Of a stretch of DNA of 64,000 nucleotides, positions 35,387 through 44,606 are shown piece after piece; the first letter of the stretch is position 1, and every line of letters starts with the position of its first letter. This stretch comes from Croceivirga sp. Lineage in GTDB: Bacteria > Bacteroidota > Bacteroidia > Flavobacteriales > Flavobacteriaceae. The position numbers and the translations under genes are program-made. The notes under the pieces were generated by a model. That model was given only the letters and a program-made list of their open reading frames with translations, did not search any database and was not told the origin of the DNA. The DNA lies in assembly GCA_028281025.1 (NCBI GenBank), contig JANQKR010000038.1, positions 44,638 to 108,637 of the forward strand, in the 5' to 3' direction.

Positions 35387-36451
35387 ATGACTATTTCCCT
35401 TGGTAATAGTGTCCCCTTGATGATCCTTTTTCAGAGTATACTATTTGCTTTTGTGCTCGTGTCTGATAGGGGCCCCAAGCGAATAAGCAATTACTACTTG
35501 GCCTTTTTTATGCTGGTATTGGGTTTGCAGTTTGTGGCCATTACCTTTGAGAATTTAAAGATTGAATCCAATTTTGTGGTCGCGGGGTATTGCGTCTATG
35601 GGTTTATATATGGCCCAGCATTATATCTTTATACCCGATCGCTTGTATTTCGCTCTTTTCGGTTTAGCTTCAAACATGTATTCCATCTCATTCCAGCTGC
35701 GGTATTGATCTTTTTTGCTTTACTTGGATATCATCCCTGTCAGACTTTTGGTGTTTTTCTATATATAAGTCTAGTGATTTATGTTGCCATAACGATAAAA
35801 GAATTGGTTGGTTATCGAAAGATTGTACGGGATACCCAATCGACTTCCGCCAAAACCGATTTAAAATGGTTGCAGTGGACGATTCTACTTTTCATCGCGA
35901 TTTTACTCCTGGACATTGCAGACCAGTTTTTATGGTCAATGCACCTTTGGTACGGTTTTTCCGTAATACACCTAAGCATTCTGTTTTTAGTGAATTGGAT
36001 GTTCTATAAAGGGCTGCGACAACCACAGATTTTTTTGGGGATTACGGATAAGGAAGTGCTATTGATAAAAGAGAGGACCAGTGCTCCCCAGCCCGTCCCG
36101 ACCGAAGCGGAACGTTCGGAATTGGAAAGGGTGAAGCAGTTCGTACAAAACAGCCAAATCTTTTGCAACCCGGAACTTACGCTTACGGAATTGGCAGATA
36201 CCTTAGCAATGACACCCCGAAAACTATCTTCACTCATCAACAATTATGAGCAACAGAACTTTGTCAGTTTTATAAATGCCTATAGGATTGAAATGGCAAA
36301 AGATCGCTTGAAAAATGTGACGGATAAGAATGAAACCATTCTTGAAGTTATGTATGCTGTGGGATTTAACTCCAAGTCGTCTTTCAATACACTTTTCAAA
36401 CAGCAAACCGGATGTACGCCTTCGGAGTTCAAAAAAAGACATGCCCAATAG
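35387..36451 (+). CDS. membrane-anchored AraC-family transcriptional regulator
   Basis: 354 residues: seven predicted membrane segments in residues 1-215 (7TM sensor common in Bacteroidota AraC proteins), then an AraC/XylS DNA-binding domain at about 250-352 with two helix-turn-helix motifs (LTLTELADTLAMTPRKLSSLIN, ILEVMYAVGFNSKSSFNTLFKQ, TGCTPSEFKKR). It presumably senses an envelope or lipid signal and regulates nearby genes; divergent to the sortilin-like gene and followed by a TlpA-like gene and the second sortilin-like gene, which are candidate targets. Confidence 0.9.
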   Translation: MTISLGNSVPLMILFQSILFAFVLVSDRGPKRISNYYLAFFMLVLGLQFVAITFENLKIESNFVVAGYCVYGFIYGPALYLYTRSLVFRSFRFSFKHVFHLIPAAVLIFFALLGYHPCQTFGVFLYISLVIYVAITIKELVGYRKIVRDTQSTSAKTDLKWLQWTILLFIAILLLDIADQFLWSMHLWYGFSVIHLSILFLVNWMFYKGLRQPQIFLGITDKEVLLIKERTSAPQPVPTEAERSELERVKQFVQNSQIFCNPELTLTELADTLAMTPRKLSSLINNYEQQNFVSFINAYRIEMAKDRLKNVTDKNETILEVMYAVGFNSKSSFNTLFKQQTGCTPSEFKKRHAQ

Positions 36452-36583
36452 CCGTTCGGTTTGCTCCCTACTGGAATTCAAACGGATTTTCGAAGCTAAA
36501 AAGCGTTCGGATTCATGCATACGAACGACGTGATCGATAAAAATATCGTGTTTTGAAGTCGTAAAACCTTTAATTCCGTTGTT

Positions 36584-37669
36584 TTGAAAAAATTGGTGTA
36601 TTTGATCGTAACCGGTCTTCTTTGCTGTTCTGGAATGCTGGCACAAAAACTGGTACAGATAAAGGGAAATGGATTCGGTACTTTTGATGAGGTGACGCTT
36701 AAACAGTATAGCTCCGAAATTCTGGGGTATGAATCCCTGGGAACAAAAACCTTGAATGGGGATGGGCGTTTCAGCTTTCAAATTCCCTTTTTGGGCGACA
36801 ATCTATTCGAACTCAATTTCGATGAAAAAGAGATGGTGCACTTATCCATACCAAGAGCGGGTAACATCACTGTTTCCCGTGTAAAAAACTCGGTAATTAT
36901 TGAGGGATCTCCCAATTCTGTGAAAATGCAGGAATTTGCGAGGCGTAACGGGGCATTACAAGCTGAGCATTTTGGCGAATTAAAGGCAGGGATGGATAAA
37001 GCAATGAAAGCGGGTGACAAGGAAAAAATTGATGCATTGCAACAGCAAGCGGCAGTGGCCCTCCAGCGTTTTCTGGTCGAGTTTCGAGAGCTGATCGTGG
37101 ACATGGGAACGGATTCAGCAGGTTTTTATGCTTTACAATACACCGATTTCAACAAAGAGCGGGTGTTTGTGGAAGAACGGCTAAAAGCTTTTAAAAAAGA
37201 ATCGCCCGGTACAGTTCCCACGCGGGCTCTGGAAAAATTGATGAATCAGGCCAAGAGCACGGAAATAGGTGAAATACCGCCCGATTTTAAGGTTAGTGAC
37301 AGGGCGGGCCATGAGGTTACCTTAAGTCAATTCAAGGGAAAGGTATTACTTATCGACTTTTGGGCGCATTGGTGCAGGCCATGCAGGGTGGAGCATCCAA
37401 AAATTGCTGCGATATTAAAAAAATACCGTAGCATCGGGTTCCACGTATTGAGTATTACCCAAGACGTGGATAAAGTCCAATGGGAAAAAGCCATAACAAA
37501 GGATGGTATTGAGGATTTTCAGCATGTTTTTGATAATGGCAACAGAATCAATACTTTGTATAGCGTGTCTTCACTACCGCAAAATGTATTGCTCAATAGG
37601 GCGGGTAAGATCATCGCCAAAAATGTAAAGGCCGAAGCCCTGGAACAAATCCTGGAAGATTTCCGATAA
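36584..37669 (+). CDS. TlpA-like thiol-disulfide oxidoreductase with DUF4369-like N-terminus, TTG start
   Basis: 361 residues starting at TTG 36584, which yields a normal signal peptide (MKKLVYLIVTGLLCCSGMLAQ); there is no ATG in a suitable place. The N-terminal 110 residues form a beta-rich DUF4369-like domain and a helical linker, then a thioredoxin fold at about 230-360 with WAHWCRPCR (Cys264, Cys267; usual WxxWCxPC) and a cis-Pro region SLPQNVLL. It reduces disulfides in the periplasm, e.g. for haem or Cys-rich proteins. It stands 132 bases after the AraC gene and 190 before the sortilin-like gene. Confidence 0.88.
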   Translation: MKKLVYLIVTGLLCCSGMLAQKLVQIKGNGFGTFDEVTLKQYSSEILGYESLGTKTLNGDGRFSFQIPFLGDNLFELNFDEKEMVHLSIPRAGNITVSRVKNSVIIEGSPNSVKMQEFARRNGALQAEHFGELKAGMDKAMKAGDKEKIDALQQQAAVALQRFLVEFRELIVDMGTDSAGFYALQYTDFNKERVFVEERLKAFKKESPGTVPTRALEKLMNQAKSTEIGEIPPDFKVSDRAGHEVTLSQFKGKVLLIDFWAHWCRPCRVEHPKIAAILKKYRSIGFHVLSITQDVDKVQWEKAITKDGIEDFQHVFDNGNRINTLYSVSSLPQNVLLNRAGKIIAKNVKAEALEQILEDFR

Positions 37670-37859
37670 GGGCAATCTCCCTTTTAGCACCGTGTTTTAC
37701 TATTTTGTTGTTCGAATGTTTGGGGGACAATTTACGTTTTGTACGTATTTGGTATCCCAAACGTACCGGGACATTTCCGTTACCTGGTAAGCCCCTTTTT
37801 TATTTCTTTGATTTTGGCTATTTTGTTGGGAATTTACCACTAGCTAATTCTTCCCAATT

Positions 37860-40800
37860 ATGAAACATTCCATCTTATTCACACTATTGTGGAGTCTTCT
37901 ATGTGTCAACCCTGGATTCTCCCAAAACAAGAAGTATGTCGATGCTTTAAAATCCTATGAATGGAGGGCTATTGGCCCCGCCAATATGGGAGGCCGGGTA
38001 ACGGATATCGATGGTATCCCTGGAGATCCCAGCACGTTCTACGTATCGGGTGCTGATGGGGGCATCTTTAAGACCACCAATGGTGGGGTACATTTTACCC
38101 CCATATTTGAGGGACAAAGGGCGTACTCCATTGGTGCGTTGACCATAGCTCCCTCCGATCATAATGTACTTTGGGTGGGTACAGGGGAAGGCGACCCCCG
38201 GAACAGTGTAGGGTATGGCTGGGGCGTGTATCGCTCCGTAGATGCAGGAAAAAGTTGGACGCATCTTGGTCTTAAGAAGACGGAAAGGATAAAAAGGATT
38301 GTTGTAGATCCCAATGATCCAGATGTGGCATGTGTTTGTGCCCTGGGCAAGGAATGGGGTCCCAATCCTGAAAGAGGGGTCTTTAAAACCACGGATGGCG
38401 GTAAAAGTTGGAAAAAAATACTATATATCAACGAAGACACGGGTTGTGCCGATATCGCCATGGAATTAAGCAATCCACGCATTATGTACGCTGGCATGTG
38501 GACATTTCGGAGAAAGCCCTGGCGTTTTGATGATGGTGGGAAGGAAACCGCCATATACCGTACTATGGACGGTGGCGAGACCTGGGAAAAAATTATGGAG
38601 GGCCTTCCGGATAAGCCCATGGCGAGACCGGGAATACACATAGCAAAAAGCCAACCCAACATCATCTATCTGATGACGGAATTTCAGGGAGGGGGCACCG
38701 CATTCCGTTCCGAGGATCGCGGGGACAGTTGGGTCATGGTCAATGACGATCCCAACATCAACTTTCGTCCATTCTATTACAGTGATGTCCGGGTCGATCC
38801 CAATAATCCCGATATTCTTTTCTCAATCTCGGGCAGGCTTAGCCGCTCCAAGGACGGCGGTAAAACCTGGGAACGAATTGCCACCACGGTACATGGGGAC
38901 CATCAGGCACTTTGGATTGATCCTACCAACTCCAACCGTATTTTAAATGGTAGCGACGGGGGCTATCAGGTATCCTATGATGGAGGGGACAGTTGGGAGA
39001 TTATCAACAATGTGGAATTATCCCAGTTCTACCAGATTTTCATTGATAACAAAGACCCTTATAATGTATATGGTGGATTACAGGACAATGGTACATGGGT
39101 GGGCCCAAGCAATTCCTTGTATTCAGCAGGGATACTGAAACGGCATTGGAAGGGACTTGCTTATGGTGACGGCTATTATGCTGTTCCCATCCCAGGAAGT
39201 GAGCATGAAGTATATGCCAATCTTCAAGGAGGGGTGATCTTCCATGTAGATTCCCGTTTTGGTAACGTTCGTAACATCCATCCCTATCCAAAAATCATTG
39301 GATCTGCCGGGGATGCCATTGAAAATCACAAATTTCGTTTCAACTGGGACGCCCCGATCGTCATTTCCCCACATGATCCCAATACGGTTTACACAGGAGG
39401 AAATGTTGTTTTCAAATCTACGGACCGTGGTCATTCCTGGGAGCAGATCAGTGAAGATCTTACCACCAATGATAAATCCAAACAAAGGACTTCGGGCGGG
39501 GAAATATACCAGGATAATACAGCGGCCGAATTCCACTGTACCATTCTTTACATAGATGAATCCCCTATAGAAAAGGGCGTCATATGGGTCGGGACCGACG
39601 ATGGCAATGTACAATTGACCCGGGATGGGGGAGAAACCTGGACAAAACTCAACGATCGGATCAAAGGACTTCCAAAGTATGCCTGGGTTTCCAAAATCCA
39701 TGCGTCGGAACATGATGGGGGTACGGCCTTTGTTACCGTGGACCATCATAGAATGGATGACTTCCGGCCGTATGCCTTTATGACCACGGATTATGGCCGA
39801 ACATGGACCAGGATAACCGAAGGTCTCCCTCAGGACGATTATGTAAAAGTTGTTCGACAGGACCCCATTAACCCAAACCTATTGTATGCGGGTATGGAGC
39901 ATGGCATCTATACGAGTTGGGACAAAGGTCGGTCATGGGCAAAAATCAATAATAACCTGCCGAATGTCTCCGTTAGGGATCTTCGCATCCAGCCCAGGGA
40001 CCGTGATTTGATTGTGGGTACCCATGGAAGGGGAGCCTGGATATTGGACGATATCCGACCCATTCAAGAGATGGCCGATACCGAAGGGAAATCCTCCCAT
40101 CTTTTTCCCGTACGTAGGGCTACCCTATGGCATATGTTTTGGCGAATTGAAAACCTAGGGGATCGTCATTACAAAGCTAAAAATCCGGATTATGGAGCCA
40201 ATATCAACTTCTATCTTGCCAATAGCGAAAAGACAACCGCCACTTTGGAAATCGTTGATGCCGCCGGAGATGTCATCAGAACGTTGAAAGATTCCACCGT
40301 GACCGCAGGGGTAAATCGAATGGTTTGGGATTTGGGACATGAGGCCGCAACAAAGATGAAAGGTGCCAGCGGTGGTGGTGGCTTCTTTTCGGGACCCATG
40401 TACCCTTATGTATCTCCAGGCACCTACACGGCCCGCTTAAAGGTAAATGGCGAGGTGTTGGAAACGCCCATTGAGGTTCGGTCTGACCCAAGAATGGATT
40501 TGGGGCAAGAGGCTTACGAAGCAAAAACCAAACTATTGCTTGAACTACGAAAACTGTTGTCGCAAACGAATACGATGATCAATAACACCAATACCTATAG
40601 TGCCCAATTAAAGGAGTTGAAGAAAAAACTGGACGAAGGAAAAGGTCAAGACGTGGACCAGTCATTGTTTGATGCTATCGAGAGTGCCTTGAAGAACATT
40701 TCAGCCATACAGGATGATATTTTGAAAAGGCCGCCCCCATCCATGACCTATCGACAACGACCAAGACTTCGGGAAGAGATCCGTTCATTGATGCGGGCAG

Positions 40801-40970
40801 TAAATGGTGCAACGGCCAAACCCACCCAACCCCAGGTTTCAAGGTTGGAACAATTGAAGGAGGAGGTCAGTGACGCATCGGATAAATTGAATAAGATCAT
40901 TACTACGGACATCAAAGGAATCAATGCAAAGACTGAAAACATCCCACAGATTTCCGTTGGAGAGAAATGA
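37860..40970 (+). CDS. secreted sortilin/VPS10-BNR-like propeller protein 2
   Basis: 1036 residues, signal peptide ending near GFSQ. BNR/Asp-box repeats throughout (FKTTNGGVHF, YRSVDAGKSW, FKTTDGGKSW, YRTMDGGETW, FRSEDRGDSW, FKSTDRGHSW, LTRDGGETW), then a sandwich domain and a helical C-terminus rich in Lys/Glu/Leu. Same architecture and length as the protein at 32082, with clear but old divergence. A helical tail at about 860-1000 could mediate oligomerisation. Together with the AraC regulator between them these form a paired locus; substrate unknown. Confidence 0.85.
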   Translation: MKHSILFTLLWSLLCVNPGFSQNKKYVDALKSYEWRAIGPANMGGRVTDIDGIPGDPSTFYVSGADGGIFKTTNGGVHFTPIFEGQRAYSIGALTIAPSDHNVLWVGTGEGDPRNSVGYGWGVYRSVDAGKSWTHLGLKKTERIKRIVVDPNDPDVACVCALGKEWGPNPERGVFKTTDGGKSWKKILYINEDTGCADIAMELSNPRIMYAGMWTFRRKPWRFDDGGKETAIYRTMDGGETWEKIMEGLPDKPMARPGIHIAKSQPNIIYLMTEFQGGGTAFRSEDRGDSWVMVNDDPNINFRPFYYSDVRVDPNNPDILFSISGRLSRSKDGGKTWERIATTVHGDHQALWIDPTNSNRILNGSDGGYQVSYDGGDSWEIINNVELSQFYQIFIDNKDPYNVYGGLQDNGTWVGPSNSLYSAGILKRHWKGLAYGDGYYAVPIPGSEHEVYANLQGGVIFHVDSRFGNVRNIHPYPKIIGSAGDAIENHKFRFNWDAPIVISPHDPNTVYTGGNVVFKSTDRGHSWEQISEDLTTNDKSKQRTSGGEIYQDNTAAEFHCTILYIDESPIEKGVIWVGTDDGNVQLTRDGGETWTKLNDRIKGLPKYAWVSKIHASEHDGGTAFVTVDHHRMDDFRPYAFMTTDYGRTWTRITEGLPQDDYVKVVRQDPINPNLLYAGMEHGIYTSWDKGRSWAKINNNLPNVSVRDLRIQPRDRDLIVGTHGRGAWILDDIRPIQEMADTEGKSSHLFPVRRATLWHMFWRIENLGDRHYKAKNPDYGANINFYLANSEKTTATLEIVDAAGDVIRTLKDSTVTAGVNRMVWDLGHEAATKMKGASGGGGFFSGPMYPYVSPGTYTARLKVNGEVLETPIEVRSDPRMDLGQEAYEAKTKLLLELRKLLSQTNTMINNTNTYSAQLKELKKKLDEGKGQDVDQSLFDAIESALKNISAIQDDILKRPPPSMTYRQRPRLREEIRSLMRAVNGATAKPTQPQVSRLEQLKEEVSDASDKLNKIITTDIKGINAKTENIPQISVGEK

Positions 40971-41097
40971 AAATGATCAAGGTATGTTCCGATGATCTTT
41001 GCAATGGTAAGAAAACCTTCCCGGCTGTTTGGAGGATGTATTGGTTACAAAGCTTTTGGCTAAGGTTACCATGGTATCACAGGATAAATTAGTAGTA

Positions 41098-42486
41098 ATG
41101 CGTATCGTTTTAGTTTTTGTGGTATTGGGTTGTTCCGTATTGGTCGGGTGCGGCAATGGGGAGAAAGCGGAATTGGCTTTTGAGGTTAAAACCTTTACCC
41201 CCCAAGATTTGACATACCCCAATGAAGAAGTTCAAATTCCAGGGTCGTTCCCAAAGCGTTTTATCGAAAATCATTTTGTGCCTTGGACAAGGACTCCTGA
41301 GGAATTATTGGATTCTTTGGCCACTTTTCCAGGAAAGGACCTGACCTATTTGGAAAAATACGCAAATGATGAGGAGTGGTACGGTGAGAACAAGAAGCCC
41401 CATACCAATTGGCAACGTGAAGAAGTTGTACATAATGTAGATGCCAAGGGTTTCCCCAATTTTCTTGAAAAAGGAATTGTAATAGCACATACCGATTTGC
41501 GAAGAATCCCAACAAACCGTCCAGGCTTTGACAAGTATTCGAAGGCAGGGGAGGGGTATCCATTCGATTATTTTCAAGAAACCGCGTTGTGGGCCAATAC
41601 CCCCATACTAATCGTTCATACCTCAAAAGATAACCAATGGTGCTATGTTATCAGTGGGTATTACAAGGGTTGGGTGGCCATGCATGATGTGGCCATTGTG
41701 GATGGGGATTTTATGGAACAATGGTCTTCAGTAGCCTACGGTATGCCCTTGTCCGATCAGGTCAATTTAAAGCACCCGGTCTCCAATTATGCCATAAATG
41801 CCAAAATGGGCATGGTACTGCCCTTTGAAGAAACTTCCAACAATCCCGATACGGTTTTGGCCTACTATGCCAATGCAGATGAAAATCAAAATGCACGGAT
41901 TTTAAAGGCGGAAGTGGATAGAAGTATGCTTGCTTTGGACAATTTCAAGTTCAACGAAACCAATCTTAAACAGCTGGTTTCCAAATTAGTGGGAAGACCT
42001 TACGGCTGGGGAGGCTATTTAGGGAACCGGGATTGCTCTTCTATGATCCGTGATCTGTTGGGTACTTATAAAATATGGCAGCCCAGGGATTCCAAAGATC
42101 AAATAGCCGTAGGGCATCGATATGATTTTCCGGATAAGGCCGATGAAAAAATAAAGTTGATTAAAGAAAAGGGGATACCTTTTTTGACCATTTTGAGAAA
42201 AAAGGGACACAATATGTTATATGTTGGCGACGCTCCCAATGGTGAACCTTTGATTCTCCATGCCATTTGGGGGTTAAAGACGTCCTATTCCAATGAACAA
42301 CTGGCCAATTTTTTGGAATGGTACCCCATAGAGGGAATACACCGAGCGGAAGACGGAAAACTAAAAGGGAGACATATAATAGGGGAGGCCGTTATAACTT
42401 CGGTAACCATTGGTGCGGGAAATCACGATAGCACCACTCCCTTAATTGATGAGATATATGCTATGACCACTATTCTGGAGAATTGA
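41098..42486 (+). CDS. NlpC/P60 cysteine peptidase with SH3-like domains, lipoprotein
   Basis: 462 residues from the ATG at 41098; the frame stays open upstream to 41029 but only this start gives a lipoprotein signal (lipobox LVGC). Middle region has two SH3b-like domains (about 120-290), then an NlpC/P60 domain with catalytic Cys in GNRDCSSMIRDL and His in KGHNMLYVG, with a later acidic or His residue completing the triad. Such enzymes cut gamma-D-Glu-diamino acid bonds in peptidoglycan stem peptides, for wall turnover. It lies 127 bases after the sortilin-like gene. Confidence 0.88.
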   Translation: MRIVLVFVVLGCSVLVGCGNGEKAELAFEVKTFTPQDLTYPNEEVQIPGSFPKRFIENHFVPWTRTPEELLDSLATFPGKDLTYLEKYANDEEWYGENKKPHTNWQREEVVHNVDAKGFPNFLEKGIVIAHTDLRRIPTNRPGFDKYSKAGEGYPFDYFQETALWANTPILIVHTSKDNQWCYVISGYYKGWVAMHDVAIVDGDFMEQWSSVAYGMPLSDQVNLKHPVSNYAINAKMGMVLPFEETSNNPDTVLAYYANADENQNARILKAEVDRSMLALDNFKFNETNLKQLVSKLVGRPYGWGGYLGNRDCSSMIRDLLGTYKIWQPRDSKDQIAVGHRYDFPDKADEKIKLIKEKGIPFLTILRKKGHNMLYVGDAPNGEPLILHAIWGLKTSYSNEQLANFLEWYPIEGIHRAEDGKLKGRHIIGEAVITSVTIGAGNHDSTTPLIDEIYAMTTILEN

Positions 42487-42512
42487 GGAAGCATCTGTAT
42501 TTACCTACAATC

Positions 42513-43379
42513 CTATAGTTTGTTTTTAATGAAAGACTCCAACCTCAAGTTGAAACTTTCAGATTTTTCCCAAAAAGCGGCATGACTGGAAATAGAGATG
42601 GCCATAGCGTCGGGAACATGGGTTTTTAGCCAATTTGATACCTCCTTATGCCATGATTCACGGACCATGAAGAGCATGGGTGTTTCTCCATTCAAACCCA
42701 CTAGCACTTCATTATAGTCACTTACCATTCCATCGATATATAAACTTAGGGCAGCATCATTTGGGGTCATCAGCATTTGATTGACCATCCAATTTTCTTG
42801 CACACTATCCAAATCCTGCTGTATCATCCAACTTGCAATACCTGAGGCGTAGGTTTCCCGATCCTCAATTAAATTCTTAAGACTTTCCCGGTAACCTTCA
42901 AAAGAGCCATATACCCACTCCTTGGAGCTATCCCCAATCCATTTTGGAGGTTCGTCGATGAATACAAGATGACTTAGGTTTTGTGTGCCAAACAATTGTA
43001 CGTATTCAAAAATGGTGGCACATCCACTTGACCATCCTACCAAAACCACATTTTTGAGGTTTAACTTCAGTATCATGTCATTTAGGTCGATTGCGTGGTT
43101 TTTATAGGTATTGAAATTCACAGTTTTTGAAGACTTTCCATGGCTTCTAGGGTCATAGGAGATATATCGGTACTGTTTTTTAAAGTGTTCTTTTTGCTTC
43201 AAGAAAAACTGCGAGGTCATTGTCCATCCGGGTATGAAGAGTATGGGTTGGCCCTCGCCCTCATCTTCAATATATAGGTCAATACGATCCTTGCCCACAG
43301 TGAGGTATTCACCTTGACCCTGCAAAATGAATCCCGTAAGAAGGAGAAGACCGCAAATGGCTTTTCTAATCAAAATCAT
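42513..43379 (-). CDS. alpha/beta-hydrolase, exported
   Basis: 288 residues from the ATG at 43379, which begins a signal-like segment (MILIRKAICGLLLLTGFILQGQG); the frame reaches further into the upstream gene (ATG 43436). Hydrolase-fold motifs: oxyanion region FIPGWTMTS, nucleophile GWSSG, and a late His in SHAAFWEKSE. Substrate not determinable. It overlaps the 3' end of the racemase-like gene by 14 bases, so translation is coupled. Confidence 0.85.
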   Translation of the reverse strand: MILIRKAICGLLLLTGFILQGQGEYLTVGKDRIDLYIEDEGEGQPILFIPGWTMTSQFFLKQKEHFKKQYRYISYDPRSHGKSSKTVNFNTYKNHAIDLNDMILKLNLKNVVLVGWSSGCATIFEYVQLFGTQNLSHLVFIDEPPKWIGDSSKEWVYGSFEGYRESLKNLIEDRETYASGIASWMIQQDLDSVQENWMVNQMLMTPNDAALSLYIDGMVSDYNEVLVGLNGETPMLFMVRESWHKEVSNWLKTHVPDAMAISISSHAAFWEKSESFNLRLESFIKNKL

Positions 43380-44589
43380 CAGAAACATATTTTGGAAGTG
43401 ATTCTTTGTAGTTGATTTGGAGGTAGGTGTGGCCATCTATCAATTGGGCGAAGCCCGATGGGGTAATTTCGGGAACATCTGGTCCTATTAAGGTGGCGAC
43501 ATCGCCCCCGTCCACCTGTTTTTCCTTACCGATAACGAGGTTACAATGACTGGCATTGACATTGACCACGGTAAAGAGCTTATCGTTGATGAGTACTTTG
43601 GCACCATTTTCCGCCGAACTGGCATAGCCATCCGCCCAACCAATGGGCAAGGTAGCTATCCATTGATTTTCAGGAACCTTATAAAATCTTGAAAAACCTA
43701 TGGTATCTCCTTTTTTGAGCAGTTCAACACGAATGACCTTTGCCCTTAACCTGAATGTGGGTTGTAACGAATAATGATCCGCATGTTCCATTTTGAGCAA
43801 TGGAAATGACCCGTGGAGTAGAATTCCGGGCCTGACCATATCCAAATGCGATGCTTCCAGTTCAAGCAGGGATGATGAAGGTGCTATATGGCGGTTCTCG
43901 ACCGGGATACCCAATTGGCTTAGCTTTTTAGTCAATACGCTGAAGCGTTCAATTTGTTCTTTAGCGAAGTCAATCGGTGAGGTGAGTGTGGAAAACAGCC
44001 CCACTATTTCAATATGTTTGTTATTGGACAATTTCATTACCCAATCAAAGGGTTGATCATGTGGCATTCCCATTCTCCCCAATCCCGTATCAAAATAAAG
44101 CTGCACTTTGGCTTTTTTATTGGGATTTGGAGGTAAGCCCATTATTTTTTCCATTGACGCTTCTGAGAAAGCACTCAATGTAATGTTCGCATTGACCAGT
44201 TCCTCACCCAGGTCAGTGGAAAAATCCCCCATCAATAGAATGGGTTTTTTTACGCCTACCTTTCTTAATGCCAGACATCGGGTTTCCTTCACCAGGGCAA
44301 ATCCATTGATATGGGGGCTATCATCCAAAATCTTTGCTACTTCGACATCCCCAATGCCATAGGCGTTGTTTTTCAAAACAGCAAGAATGGGTTTGCCATC
44401 TGCCATTTTTGAGATTTCCGAAGCATTGCGCAAATAAGCTCGTTTTGAGATTTCCAACCATGGATTTATCCCTGTTCCATCCTTGCCGTTCAGTTTTAAT
44501 GACCTAGGCCAGACCGTATGCACAGGGGTTGCCACCCCTAGTGCGGCCAAAGAAATATTTTTTAAAAAAGTTCTTCTACGCGATTCCAT
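43366..44589 (-). CDS. Tat-exported alanine racemase-like PLP protein, atypical active site
   Basis: 407 residues. The N-terminus carries SRRRTFLKNISLAALGVA, a Tat signal, so a pre-folded PLP protein is exported. The alanine racemase fold is clear: PLP lysine Lys73 in LAVLKNNAYG, GLGRMG, and the C-terminal LPIGWADGY. In normal Alr this last motif is GYADG, whose Tyr is the second catalytic base; here it is Trp318 (TGG at 43638-43636). The CMDQ/MD stretch expected after it is replaced (VNVNASHCNL). Activity may be altered: a broad-spectrum amino acid racemase, a lyase or a binding protein. It is 17 bases after DUF5916 and overlaps the alpha/beta-hydrolase. Confidence 0.8.
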   Translation of the reverse strand: MESRRRTFLKNISLAALGVATPVHTVWPRSLKLNGKDGTGINPWLEISKRAYLRNASEISKMADGKPILAVLKNNAYGIGDVEVAKILDDSPHINGFALVKETRCLALRKVGVKKPILLMGDFSTDLGEELVNANITLSAFSEASMEKIMGLPPNPNKKAKVQLYFDTGLGRMGMPHDQPFDWVMKLSNNKHIEIVGLFSTLTSPIDFAKEQIERFSVLTKKLSQLGIPVENRHIAPSSSLLELEASHLDMVRPGILLHGSFPLLKMEHADHYSLQPTFRLRAKVIRVELLKKGDTIGFSRFYKVPENQWIATLPIGWADGYASSAENGAKVLINDKLFTVVNVNASHCNLVIGKEKQVDGGDVATLIGPDVPEITPSGFAQLIDGHTYLQINYKESLPKYVSDDFD

Positions 44590-44606
44590 GTTTTTTTTGC
44601 TTACGA

